DNA of 64,000 bases from Paraglaciecola sp. MB-3u-78 (GTDB taxonomy: Bacteria; Pseudomonadota; Gammaproteobacteria; Enterobacterales; Alteromonadaceae). The DNA lies in NCBI RefSeq assembly GCF_002835935.1, contig NZ_PJCF01000004.1:124001-188000 (forward strand). The letters are read 5' to 3'. The notes below the pieces were generated by a model. That model was given only the letters and a program-made list of their open reading frames with translations. It was not told the origin of the DNA and made no database searches. A program made the position numbers and the translations under genes. Shown in pieces: positions 18,887 through 27,167 of this stretch (positions are counted from its first letter, which is position 1; each line of letters starts with the position of its first letter).

Positions 18887-21040
18887 TCAAAACTGGGCGC
18901 GATAACCGATACTTACAAAGTAACCTGTGGTGGTTCTGTCTATTTCTGAAAATGTTTCATTTAACCATTCATAGCCCAGATCCATCTCAAATTTTAGCCA
19001 CCTCTCATAACGATAATCCAGGCGGATTAAGGGTCTAAGCATCCAACGGTCATCACTGTTTAGTTTGGACTTTCTATAATCCAGTCGCAGCCTTGGATTA
19101 ATTCGGAACTGATTCTTGATATTAAATCGCCAATTTGTATTTAATGTGTGTGTCGTCGAGCGGGTCGAGTCGGAATAACGCCAACTCAGTATCATGGTAT
19201 CTGTATCAAAGGCGACTTTGTTGCCGACTAATTGCACTGAATACATAAATTCGTTGTCACTGGCTGGGTAGCCTTCAATGCCAGCACTGCTTAGCGTTTC
19301 ACCATATTTAGAGTAAGTGACTTCGCCAACCATTTGCCAATCCTGGTTAAATTGATGGGTTAATGAGCTGGTGACAGATTGACTTTTTGCCGTTCGGTCA
19401 CGGGCTAATTGTTGTAATTCATCTTCAGAATATTGCTCTAACAACTGGTCCAGGCTTGATACACCCTGGCCTTGAATGGCATTGTTAGTGGTCAAGATGG
19501 GACTGTTTCTGTAGTCAACAACCACATTTATGTTGTTGCTTTCACTAAAATTCCAATTGCCAATAAACAGAAAAATATTAAGATCATTGAATAGAATATC
19601 GTAATCAATCAGGGTGAAAAGTGACTTCTTGTTATCTCTAAAGCGAATTTCTCCACCCATGGCTTCGCGATCTTTTACCTGATGATTTTGTTGGCTGATA
19701 TAAAAGGCATTGAAATCCCAACCTGTCCAAATTGAACTGATATCAACACTGAGACCCTGAAAATTCACGTTTGAATTGATAGCTGATTTATCTGAATAGT
19801 TGACTGGGTAGCCTAACACAGCATTGATTTGGTAATTGTCATTGACCTCGTAGGCCAGGCGAGCACCATCAAAACGGCCCAGTATGCCTGCTGAATTGAA
19901 TGATTGCCGACCCACTCGTGCATATAAACCTTGTTCACCTAATTTTCCATCAACATAGGCTATGCTGGGGATAAACTCGCTGCCTTTGCCGTCTGTCATA
20001 AGATCGTTGCGGTAGGAGCCAACAAATTGAGTGCCTAATTCCACATTTCCTTTATTCACTTTGGCGACAAAATCGAGGTCACTATTTAGATCAGAGCGTA
20101 TCAACTGACTGCTTTGATCCTCAGGAGTGGTTTCGTCTCGATAGTAGGTTTGAGCAACACTGCCATAAAATTGTGTCTGCCATTCATCATTATTGATTTG
20201 TTTGGAATTTTTGGCGGCCCTGAGTCTTTGCTTGGGTTGTTGAGCCGCTGTGATGATGGCGGCTAGTCGCTGCTTAACGCGAAGGGCGCCCTCACTGTTG
20301 GGATAGTCTTGCAGGTATTGGGTATATTCCGCTTTGGCTTGGGCTAATTGGCCATTAAATTCACGGCTGACACCAATTAATTCCTGAGCTCGTTGTTGCA
20401 CTTCGCCACTGCTTTCGTCCCTTACCTTGCTTAAAAGTCGCACAGCTTTGGAATAATCCTTATCTAACATGCTTTGATTAGCTTGTTGCAGGATTTTGGC
20501 TAGTGCAACATCTTCTTCCTGCAATTTTGCGATCAACAGATCAATGCTGGTGCCCGAACTTGATTGCTGTTGATTGGCTTGCGTTTGCGCTAATTGAGGA
20601 TCAATGACCGAAATGATAACCGCACGTAAATCTTTACTGGCTCGCACATTAAATGTGAGTGCACGTTTAAAGCGTGCGGTAATTCTTGGATTATCAGCGA
20701 GCTCACCGTCATAAGTTAATTCTACTAATGCCGTTGGAATACTGTTATCCCAGCTTAATTCAACACTTTCATTGAGACTGTTATAAAATGTTTGGTCGGC
20801 GATATTTTCTATTTTCAAAAAAATATCAAGGGTTTTAGTCGGCTGTGTTGGTGCATAATTTTGGTAGCGTAAGGGGGTTATAAAATGTATTTCAAGATCA
20901 TACCCCTCGGTTGTAGGCACTACATCTACATTGTCTACTATTTGTGCGCTTAGTGTTTGGCTTATTAAGCCGAACACTAAGGCTGCCCATAATGGTGAGC
21001 AAAGACGCCGTATTTTGACAAGATTTACTAAAATATTCAT
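18887..21040 (-). CDS. outer-membrane beta-barrel protein with periplasmic TPR region
   Basis: ATG 21040 is preferred over ATG 21046, because the AGGT at 21047-21050 then has proper spacing; 717 residues. After a signal peptide ending in LSAQ there is an all-beta AMIN-like region (about 35-150), a helical TPR-type stretch (about 165-265, KAVRLLSKVRDES ... AKAEYTQYLQDYPNSEGALRV), and from about residue 290 to the end alternating polar/hydrophobic strands with the final residues GYRAQF, a typical barrel ending in Phe. It is the last gene of the cytochrome operon, 9 bp after the 32-heme gene. By context it should be the outer-membrane sleeve or partner of the cytochromes, comparable in role to MtrB/PioB, but it has no CXXC near the N-terminus and no visible similarity to MtrB. 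Confidence 0.7.
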   Translation of the reverse strand: MNILVNLVKIRRLCSPLWAALVFGLISQTLSAQIVDNVDVVPTTEGYDLEIHFITPLRYQNYAPTQPTKTLDIFLKIENIADQTFYNSLNESVELSWDNSIPTALVELTYDGELADNPRITARFKRALTFNVRASKDLRAVIISVIDPQLAQTQANQQQSSSGTSIDLLIAKLQEEDVALAKILQQANQSMLDKDYSKAVRLLSKVRDESSGEVQQRAQELIGVSREFNGQLAQAKAEYTQYLQDYPNSEGALRVKQRLAAIITAAQQPKQRLRAAKNSKQINNDEWQTQFYGSVAQTYYRDETTPEDQSSQLIRSDLNSDLDFVAKVNKGNVELGTQFVGSYRNDLMTDGKGSEFIPSIAYVDGKLGEQGLYARVGRQSFNSAGILGRFDGARLAYEVNDNYQINAVLGYPVNYSDKSAINSNVNFQGLSVDISSIWTGWDFNAFYISQQNHQVKDREAMGGEIRFRDNKKSLFTLIDYDILFNDLNIFLFIGNWNFSESNNINVVVDYRNSPILTTNNAIQGQGVSSLDQLLEQYSEDELQQLARDRTAKSQSVTSSLTHQFNQDWQMVGEVTYSKYGETLSSAGIEGYPASDNEFMYSVQLVGNKVAFDTDTMILSWRYSDSTRSTTHTLNTNWRFNIKNQFRINPRLRLDYRKSKLNSDDRWMLRPLIRLDYRYERWLKFEMDLGYEWLNETFSEIDRTTTGYFVSIGYRAQF

Positions 21041-21049
21041 GGCCATACC

Positions 21050-23500
21050 TTAATCAAAATCGCCGTCTGTGGTGCGGTGTTCACTGTTACGCCGTTTCAG
21101 AATGGTGCTCAGCGAAGAGTCGGTATAAACATGGCAGGCACCGGAGCAATCCCTGAGTTCACTAACGGTATAGCGCACCCTGGGGCTATCTATTTTAGTA
21201 TGTTCATCCGACTCATAATCATTTGCATGGCAACCTGCACAATCAGGTTTGTAAGCACTGTTAGGCCAACTTAACACCTGATTATTATTAGTATGACAGT
21301 CATTGCAAGAGACGTTTGAACGATGGTCACCGGGATAAATTGCCGATGAGTGAATAAAGTCGATATTCGACCAATTGTTGTTATTGTGGCAAGTATCACA
21401 CTGTTCAGTCGTTATAAAGTGATTGCTCGGTTTCCCCGTCGCTTGTGAGCCATCATGGCAACTTGAACATGAACCAATAACTGCGTCGTGATTAAAATTT
21501 GCTGGCACCCAGGCAACATTTGTATGACATTCATCACACTCAGCAACAGTTTGCACATGGGTGCTATGTTTACCCGTGGCGGTGCTGCCATTGTGACAAC
21601 TACTGCATGAACCCGTCACGCCAGTATGATCAAATCTGACATCATCCCAACGGGTAGTCACATGGCAATCATCACAGGTGTCTGTGCTGCTAATATGGTT
21701 GGCCGGTTTACCTAAGGCCACAGTATTATTGTGGCAGGAGTTACACGTGCCGTTCACCGAAGCATGATCAACCCGGGCTACCGGTACCCATGCAGTGGTT
21801 AAATGGCAATCTTCACAGATATTATTTGTACTGATGTGCGTGGCATTTTTGCCCGTAGCATCTGAGCCGTTATGACAGGAACTACAGTTACCGGTGACGC
21901 CACTGTGGTCAAAGTTCACCTGATCCCAACTGTTTGTCACATGGCAATCATCACAGGTGTCGGTGCTGCTAATATGGTTGGCCGGTTTACCTAAGGCCAC
22001 AGTATTATTGTGGCAGGAGTTACACGTGCCGTTCACCGAAGCATGATCAACCCGGGCTACTGGTATCCATGCAGTGGTTATATGGCAATCTTCACAGATA
22101 TTATTAGTACTGATGTGCGTGGCATTTTTGCCCGTAGCATCTGAGCCGTTATGGCATGAGCTGCAGTTGTTGCTAACACCGCTGTGGTCAAAATTCACCT
22201 GATCCCAACTGTTTGTCACATGGCAATCATCACAGGTGTCGCTGCTGCTAATATGGTTGGCTTGTTTACCTAAGGCCACCACATTATTATGACAGGAATT
22301 ACATGTACCATTCACCGAAGCATGGTCAACCCGGACTACCGGCACCCATGCAGTGGTTAAATGGCAATCTTCACAGATATTATTAGTACTGATGTGCGTG
22401 GCATTTTTGCCCGTAGCATCTGAGCCGTTATGGCAGGAACTACAATTACCGTTTACAGCGTTGTGATCAAAATTCACCTGATCCCAAGTATAAGTCACAT
22501 GGCAATCATCACAGGTGTCGGTGCTGCTAATATGGTTGGCTGGTTTACCTAAGGCCACCACATTATTATGACAGGAATTACATGTACCGTTCACCGAAGC
22601 ATGGTCAACCCGGACTACCGGCACCCAGGCATTGGTTAAATGGCAATCTTCACAGATATTATTAGTATTGATGTGCGTGGCATTTTTGCCCGTAGCATCT
22701 GAGCCGTTATGGCAGGAACTACAACTACCGTTTACAGCGTTGTGATCAAAATTCACATGATCCCAAGTACTTGTCACATGGCAATCATCACAAGTATCGG
22801 TGCTATTGATATGACTCGTATTTTTACCCAGTGCAACCACATTGTTATGGCATGAACTGCAAGTGCCGTTAACCGCAGCATGATCAACCCGAGTAGCAGG
22901 GCTCCATGTTTGTGTTGAGTGGCAGTCTTCGCAGGTATTGGTGGTATTCAAATGACTGACATTTTTACCGCTAGCTACCGAGCCATTGTGACAAGAGGAG
23001 CATTGCGCAACAAGGCCGTCATGATCAAAACGTGCACCTAGCCAGGTTGAAGTAACATGACAATTGTCACAGGTTTCGCCGCTTGAAATATGGTTAGCCG
23101 GTTTGCCTGAGGCCACCACATTGTTGTGACAGGCATTACAACTACCGTAAAGGGAATTATGATCTACACGGGTAACCTGCTCCCAACTGCGCGTGGTGTG
23201 GCAATCTTCACATTGATTAGCACTTGCAATGTGGTTAAGTGGTTTGGCGGTTTGAGCCACACCGCCTTGCATATGGCATGTGGAACATTGTTTTGGCGTT
23301 CCCTTAAATATGCCCGACACATGGCAACTATCACATTGCACTCTTTCATGTTGACCATCTAAGGGGAAACCGGTATTAAAATGATCAAATTCAGTATCAG
23401 CCGCCACTATCTGGGTCGAGAGCAACAGCAAAAACGTGCATAGCAGATATATAATCTGGGGCAATTTTCGAATGTGTGGTAAAGAAAACGCATATTGCAT
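21050..23500 (-). CDS. 32-heme tandem-repeat c-type cytochrome
   Basis: The product is 816 residues: a signal peptide (1-34, ending IVAA), then 31 CXXCH motifs plus one final CX3CH (CSGACH near residue 785). The motifs are spaced 23-24 residues apart through most of the chain. Two alternating half-units are seen, CxxCHNGSxATGKxATH and CxxCHxTxxWxxVxFDH, and two pairs make a 93-residue, four-heme repeat. Each CXXCH is followed 12-13 residues later by one other His, the number needed for bis-His ligation of every heme. At about 25 residues per heme it is among the densest arrangements possible. It should be an exported electron carrier or wire. The start has AAGGA upstream, inside the end of the 21-heme gene. 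Confidence 0.9.
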   Translation of the reverse strand: MQYAFSLPHIRKLPQIIYLLCTFLLLLSTQIVAADTEFDHFNTGFPLDGQHERVQCDSCHVSGIFKGTPKQCSTCHMQGGVAQTAKPLNHIASANQCEDCHTTRSWEQVTRVDHNSLYGSCNACHNNVVASGKPANHISSGETCDNCHVTSTWLGARFDHDGLVAQCSSCHNGSVASGKNVSHLNTTNTCEDCHSTQTWSPATRVDHAAVNGTCSSCHNNVVALGKNTSHINSTDTCDDCHVTSTWDHVNFDHNAVNGSCSSCHNGSDATGKNATHINTNNICEDCHLTNAWVPVVRVDHASVNGTCNSCHNNVVALGKPANHISSTDTCDDCHVTYTWDQVNFDHNAVNGNCSSCHNGSDATGKNATHISTNNICEDCHLTTAWVPVVRVDHASVNGTCNSCHNNVVALGKQANHISSSDTCDDCHVTNSWDQVNFDHSGVSNNCSSCHNGSDATGKNATHISTNNICEDCHITTAWIPVARVDHASVNGTCNSCHNNTVALGKPANHISSTDTCDDCHVTNSWDQVNFDHSGVTGNCSSCHNGSDATGKNATHISTNNICEDCHLTTAWVPVARVDHASVNGTCNSCHNNTVALGKPANHISSTDTCDDCHVTTRWDDVRFDHTGVTGSCSSCHNGSTATGKHSTHVQTVAECDECHTNVAWVPANFNHDAVIGSCSSCHDGSQATGKPSNHFITTEQCDTCHNNNNWSNIDFIHSSAIYPGDHRSNVSCNDCHTNNNQVLSWPNSAYKPDCAGCHANDYESDEHTKIDSPRVRYTVSELRDCSGACHVYTDSSLSTILKRRNSEHRTTDGDFD
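21378..23080 (-). repeat. 279-bp tandem DNA repeats inside the 32-heme gene
   Basis: The block around GTCACATGGCAATCATCACA recurs exactly every 279 bp (plus-strand positions 21657, 21936, 22215, 22494, 22773), with more diverged units in register at about 21378 and 23052. Some neighbouring units, notably those between about 21660 and 22440, differ by only a few bases, including at third codon positions, so they were recently duplicated or homogenised. Confidence 0.9.
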
Positions 23501-23501
23501 A

Positions 23502-25082
23502 TTATTTTATCCTTATCTCAGCAAATCCAGTTGCAATGTGGCAGCTTTGACAGTTTTGCCCAAAGCGTCCCTGATGTTTGTCGTCTTGGGCATGACAGGC
23601 GTAACAGGCGCTATCTTGCTCAACTTTTTCATCTGCGATAGTGCTATGGCATGCGCTACAAGTGAGTCCCTGGTGAGCGCCTTCAAGGGGAAACTGGGTT
23701 TGTGTACTATGATCGAATTGCCACAGCAGCCAATCGTTAGGATTATGACAAGAGGCGCAGTCGCTACCTAAGGTACGCTCATGGAAATCGTCATTTTCAT
23801 GGCAATTTATACAAGTGCTAGGAGCATCGTGAAACTGTGGGCTTGCATGGCATGATTCGCAGGTCGCAATGGAATGCATGCCCACCAGAGGAAAATTAGA
23901 TAACTCATGGTCAAATCTAACTTGTTTACCCCAATCTGAATCATTGTGGCAGGTATCACATTTGTTACCTAGTTGCCCTTTGTGTGCATCATCTTTGCTG
24001 TGACAATCAATACAGCTATTTCTGCTGAGTTTATTGTTGCTACCAAGCTGGTGGCAACTGGCACAGCTTAAGTCGCTGTGCTTACCGTGAAGCTTAAATT
24101 CAGTATCTGCATTATGATCAAAATCGGTTTCCGCCCATTTTGTTTCGGAATGACAGACTTTGCAGTTAGTGCCATTTAGTCCACGATGTTGATCATCATG
24201 CTTATGGCAATCAACACAGGTGTTTGCTGGTTTTTCATCAAACACAGGGCCACTATGGCAGGCATTACAACTGACATTGATATGGCTACCTATTAAGGCA
24301 AAGTCAGTGTCGTCGTTATGGTCAAAAATAAGCTTCTGCCAATTTTTTTGCTGATGACAACTTTTACAGTCTTTGCCATTAATACCCCCATGCACGTCGT
24401 TGAGAATATGACAAGAAACACACTTTTGCGGTGTACCAATATATTTTTGATCTGGGTGACATGCGTTGCAACTCGTCTGCTGATGTTTGCCAAGTAAAGC
24501 AAAGTTTGTACTATCGTGATCAAAGGAGGACTCGTCCCATTTTTGTGTGGAGTGACAATCGGCACAGCTCTCTTCAAATACGCCATTATGTTTGTCATCT
24601 TTTAAATGGCAACCCACACACTCTTTAGGGGTATCTCTGAATTTTTTATTGTCTGCGTGGCAACTCTGGCAAACGACAACTCTGTGACTGCCGTCTAACT
24701 TGAAATCTGTCACCGCGTGATCAAAATGGTCGACATCAAAATTAACAATATCACCGTCTCGGCCAATGTGCTCAGAGTGACAGGCCTGACATTCTGCGTC
24801 TTTTACCGCCATCGAACGGCCATGAAAACCCAGCGATCCCTGCAGATCTTTTGCTACTTCTTTATGGCAATCTAAACACAGACTTTTAGAGGACGTATCA
24901 GTTGACGAGCCATGACAACTATCACATTTATGCTCAAATTTTGCATGGGTTTGATGAAGATCCCCGGGCATCAACAATTTTTTAAGTGAAAAGTCCTGTT
25001 CTTGCCCATGGGCAGCAAAACTGAGTATCAATACCTGTAGCAACAAAACATATTGGAAATTGATGAGGTATCTTTTAAACAT
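23502..25082 (-). CDS. 21-heme c-type cytochrome (doubled-CXXCH / cytochrome c3-like)
   Basis: The product is 526 residues with a signal peptide (1-26, ending AAHG) and 21 CXXCH motifs. From about residue 125 the chain is built of 67-residue units with three hemes each: F-x-L-x-G-x-H, CxxCH, CxxCH-x-x-(D/N)D-x-H-x-G, CxxCH, W, FDH. Each unit has three non-CXXCH His residues, again fitting bis-His ligation. The N-terminal part (CDSCH, CLDCH, CQACHSEHIGRDG) resembles the entry modules of cytochrome c3 family proteins. It is probably periplasmic, taking electrons from the membrane b-type protein encoded upstream and passing them to the 32-heme protein. The stop lies 2 bp from the start of the 32-heme gene. 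Confidence 0.9.
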   Translation of the reverse strand: MFKRYLINFQYVLLLQVLILSFAAHGQEQDFSLKKLLMPGDLHQTHAKFEHKCDSCHGSSTDTSSKSLCLDCHKEVAKDLQGSLGFHGRSMAVKDAECQACHSEHIGRDGDIVNFDVDHFDHAVTDFKLDGSHRVVVCQSCHADNKKFRDTPKECVGCHLKDDKHNGVFEESCADCHSTQKWDESSFDHDSTNFALLGKHQQTSCNACHPDQKYIGTPQKCVSCHILNDVHGGINGKDCKSCHQQKNWQKLIFDHNDDTDFALIGSHINVSCNACHSGPVFDEKPANTCVDCHKHDDQHRGLNGTNCKVCHSETKWAETDFDHNADTEFKLHGKHSDLSCASCHQLGSNNKLSRNSCIDCHSKDDAHKGQLGNKCDTCHNDSDWGKQVRFDHELSNFPLVGMHSIATCESCHASPQFHDAPSTCINCHENDDFHERTLGSDCASCHNPNDWLLWQFDHSTQTQFPLEGAHQGLTCSACHSTIADEKVEQDSACYACHAQDDKHQGRFGQNCQSCHIATGFAEIRIK

Positions 25083-25132
25083 AGGTTTACAGTCTCAGCC
25101 GGATAACTAAGTTAAAAAACAACTTAGTTAGC

Positions 25133-25996
25133 TTAGTATCTGTGTACAGCATAAACATGAACAAAGCCTGTAATCACTAACATGAAGAATATTGGCATAT
25201 GTAATAAATGCCAAAGGGAGAATAAACGTTCGTAAAAAGCAAGATTTGCTATCTTTCTCACCGCCTGCAAATAGTCAAGAAGATGGCAGATGGTGTCAGT
25301 ATTAACCGCTGCGGTTTTCATTTCTCGTTTAATGCGTCTTTGTGCAAAGCGCGTTGTTAAACTCAATGACATGCTGGTTGATAAACTACCCAACACAGTA
25401 TTCACTTTTTGCAGTTTTTGTTCGCAATGTTGAATTATTTTCAACTGTTCTGGTGTCAGTGAGTGAGCAGATAGAGCCGCATCATCAATTTGTTCGCGGG
25501 CTAAAATTTTGCTGTGCAATAGCTCTTTCAACTGAATTTTATTGCCATAAAGACCATAGTGAATTTTACCGTAAATAAAACGCCCAAAAAGTCCACTGCT
25601 GACCATCAGCAACATACTGGCTAAGGTAATATTACTGTTAGTTGAACCCATACTGAAATTGCAGTGAAACAGCACTAATAAAGGGCCCAGGATACCCAAC
25701 ATCATATGGATGCGGAACCAATTTCTTGTAGAAAAAATTAACAGTCTTGAGTTATAGAAGCGTTTTCTAAGGGGATAAATAAGCAGCAGTAGCATCATTG
25801 AGCCACCAACAATACCGAGCGCGTATCCCAACCCAGATTGCGCAGTGATAAAATACTCGTCGCGTATTTGCCAACCAAAATAAAGTAGCAACAAGATTAA
25901 AATTGAAAATAACACTACAGGTAAATTGATCTTGGCTTTTGGCTTATCAGCATTAATTTTTTGAGCACGTTTGCTGGGTTCGATGGCCTGGTTCAT
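25133..25996 (-). CDS. membrane b-type cytochrome-like protein of the cytochrome operon
   Basis: The product is 287 residues with five clear hydrophobic helices (about 24-44, 55-76, 95-113, 122-141 and 262-284) and a cytoplasmic-looking helical loop between the fourth and fifth. Paired His residues in helices (His97 and His111; His263, His266 and His280) are placed as in di-heme b-type cytochromes of the ferric-reductase or cytochrome b561 kind. It has no FAD- or NAD-binding domain, so electrons must come from another protein; the divergent Fe-S/FAD gene is an obvious candidate. It sits 50 bp upstream of the 21-heme gene and 5 bp after the TPR gene. Heme binding is inferred. Confidence 0.65.
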   Translation of the reverse strand: MNQAIEPSKRAQKINADKPKAKINLPVVLFSILILLLLYFGWQIRDEYFITAQSGLGYALGIVGGSMMLLLLIYPLRKRFYNSRLLIFSTRNWFRIHMMLGILGPLLVLFHCNFSMGSTNSNITLASMLLMVSSGLFGRFIYGKIHYGLYGNKIQLKELLHSKILAREQIDDAALSAHSLTPEQLKIIQHCEQKLQKVNTVLGSLSTSMSLSLTTRFAQRRIKREMKTAAVNTDTICHLLDYLQAVRKIANLAFYERLFSLWHLLHMPIFFMLVITGFVHVYAVHRY

Positions 25997-26001
25997 GGTG
26001 T

Positions 26002-26871
26002 TTAACCTTGACTCTTAGCAGCGAAGACATTGGAGATAACTAAACTGACTGTCGGTTGCGTAGCAGTAGAAACAGCTTGTGATATTTCTTCAATATCGCC
26101 AGCTTGCTTAACAGGGTTGCCAGATATTGCCAGTCGAGCGCCGACTACTACTTGTTCTGTACTGCTAATATTGTGGTCAGGCAGCATTGCCATTTGATCG
26201 TTCAAGGCAATATACAGCGGTAAGTCCCGCACTTGTTTCCGAACTGCTGCTAAAGGGGGACCCGCTACTATCTGTTGATTAATGTAAGGCCTGACAAAAA
26301 TGAACACAGTCGTATCGGGAGAGACAGTTTGAGTCAGTGCTTCAGAAAGCGATACGCGCAGTAAGATTGAGCCCGTGTTTTTAGCAATTGAGTGGGTCTT
26401 AGCTCTGCCTGAATTTTTGCTCTTTGTGGTATTTTTGACTAAATAATTTTGCAGCAAATCATTCATAGGCAGGGGAGTCGATAATTGATCAACTGGGTTA
26501 GGTTTGCGACTGGCATCCGTCTGTGCCACGTCAAGCGTGCCTTTGAAACCGAGGGCTTGTGCTTTTTCTAGGGCTGATTGTGCGGCGCTATCTCGTTGTA
26601 AATAACGATAGGACTTGGCCAACAATAACCAACCTTGCATGTTGTCAGGTTGGTTTTGCAACTTCTGTTCAAGATTAGCCAATAAATCTTCAACTGACGC
26701 TGCTTGTTTGTTTTGCTGAGCCGATGGCGTTTTAACATCCATTGTCTGTTTGTTTTGTTCAGCGCTAACTAATTGATTGTCTGAAGTGGTACTCAGCCAA
26801 AAAACTAGCGCGCTGATGATAACGACTAACACAACAGTAAAAATAACTGTGCGACTTTTGAATGCTTGCAT
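26002..26871 (-). CDS. CcmH/NrfG-type TPR protein, cytochrome c biogenesis
   Basis: ATG 26871 is chosen; an in-frame TTG at 26889 is less likely. The product is 289 residues with an N-terminal membrane anchor (VIFTVVLVVIISALVFW), a TPR region (about 60-120: LANLEQKLQNQPDNMQGWLLLAKSY) and a C-terminal beta domain (LLRVSLSEAL ... TVFIFVRP ... LPLYIALND ... VVVGARLAISGNPVKQAGD). This architecture is that of the C-terminal half of CcmI/CycH, which presents apocytochrome to the heme lyase. As the first gene of the unit it is probably a dedicated maturation factor for the 53-heme load. The general Ccm genes are not in the window. Confidence 0.8.
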   Translation of the reverse strand: MQAFKSRTVIFTVVLVVIISALVFWLSTTSDNQLVSAEQNKQTMDVKTPSAQQNKQAASVEDLLANLEQKLQNQPDNMQGWLLLAKSYRYLQRDSAAQSALEKAQALGFKGTLDVAQTDASRKPNPVDQLSTPLPMNDLLQNYLVKNTTKSKNSGRAKTHSIAKNTGSILLRVSLSEALTQTVSPDTTVFIFVRPYINQQIVAGPPLAAVRKQVRDLPLYIALNDQMAMLPDHNISSTEQVVVGARLAISGNPVKQAGDIEEISQAVSTATQPTVSLVISNVFAAKSQG

Positions 26872-26983
26872 CGGGTGACCGTTCCTCAAAATATTTGACA
26901 GTTTAGACCTACACGGGAAAATCCAATACCTTACAGATAAAAGCTTTAAAACAGTTTATTGCAAAGTAATACCAAACTAACTT

Positions 26984-27024
26984 TACTCACGTTAACTTAA
27001 GGAACACTTAAGTTAACGTGAGTA
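26984..27024. promoter_or_regulatory. 41-bp perfect palindrome in the divergent promoter region
   Basis: TACTCACGTTAACTTAAG, the 5-base loop GAACA and the exact reverse complement make an 18-bp-arm inverted repeat. Weaker complementarity continues outwards (GCAAAGTAATAC and GTATTGC). It lies midway between the minus-strand cytochrome operon and the plus-strand Fe-S/FAD gene and has no T-tract, so a double operator or an inserted palindromic unit is more likely than a terminator. Confidence 0.6.
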
Positions 27025-27167
27025 GTATTGCAGAATATCTGGATGAAAAGGGATGTGATCTTATACTTGGTTAAATATTACGGCATTGTAAATGAGCAGA
27101 ATGATAGACAAAGTAATAAAGATGTCGGTCATTTTGTAGACAAAATATTTGTTAACTTAGAGTAATT

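Noticed and set aside
18887-21040. Barrel protein as an MtrB/PioB orthologue
   Set aside because: There is no N-terminal CXXC and it has an AMIN-like and TPR region instead; only the genomic context is similar.
21378-23080. Regular direct repeats that could suggest a CRISPR array
   Set aside because: The period is 279 bp, the repeats are in frame and encode CXXCH units, and there are no unique spacers of CRISPR length.
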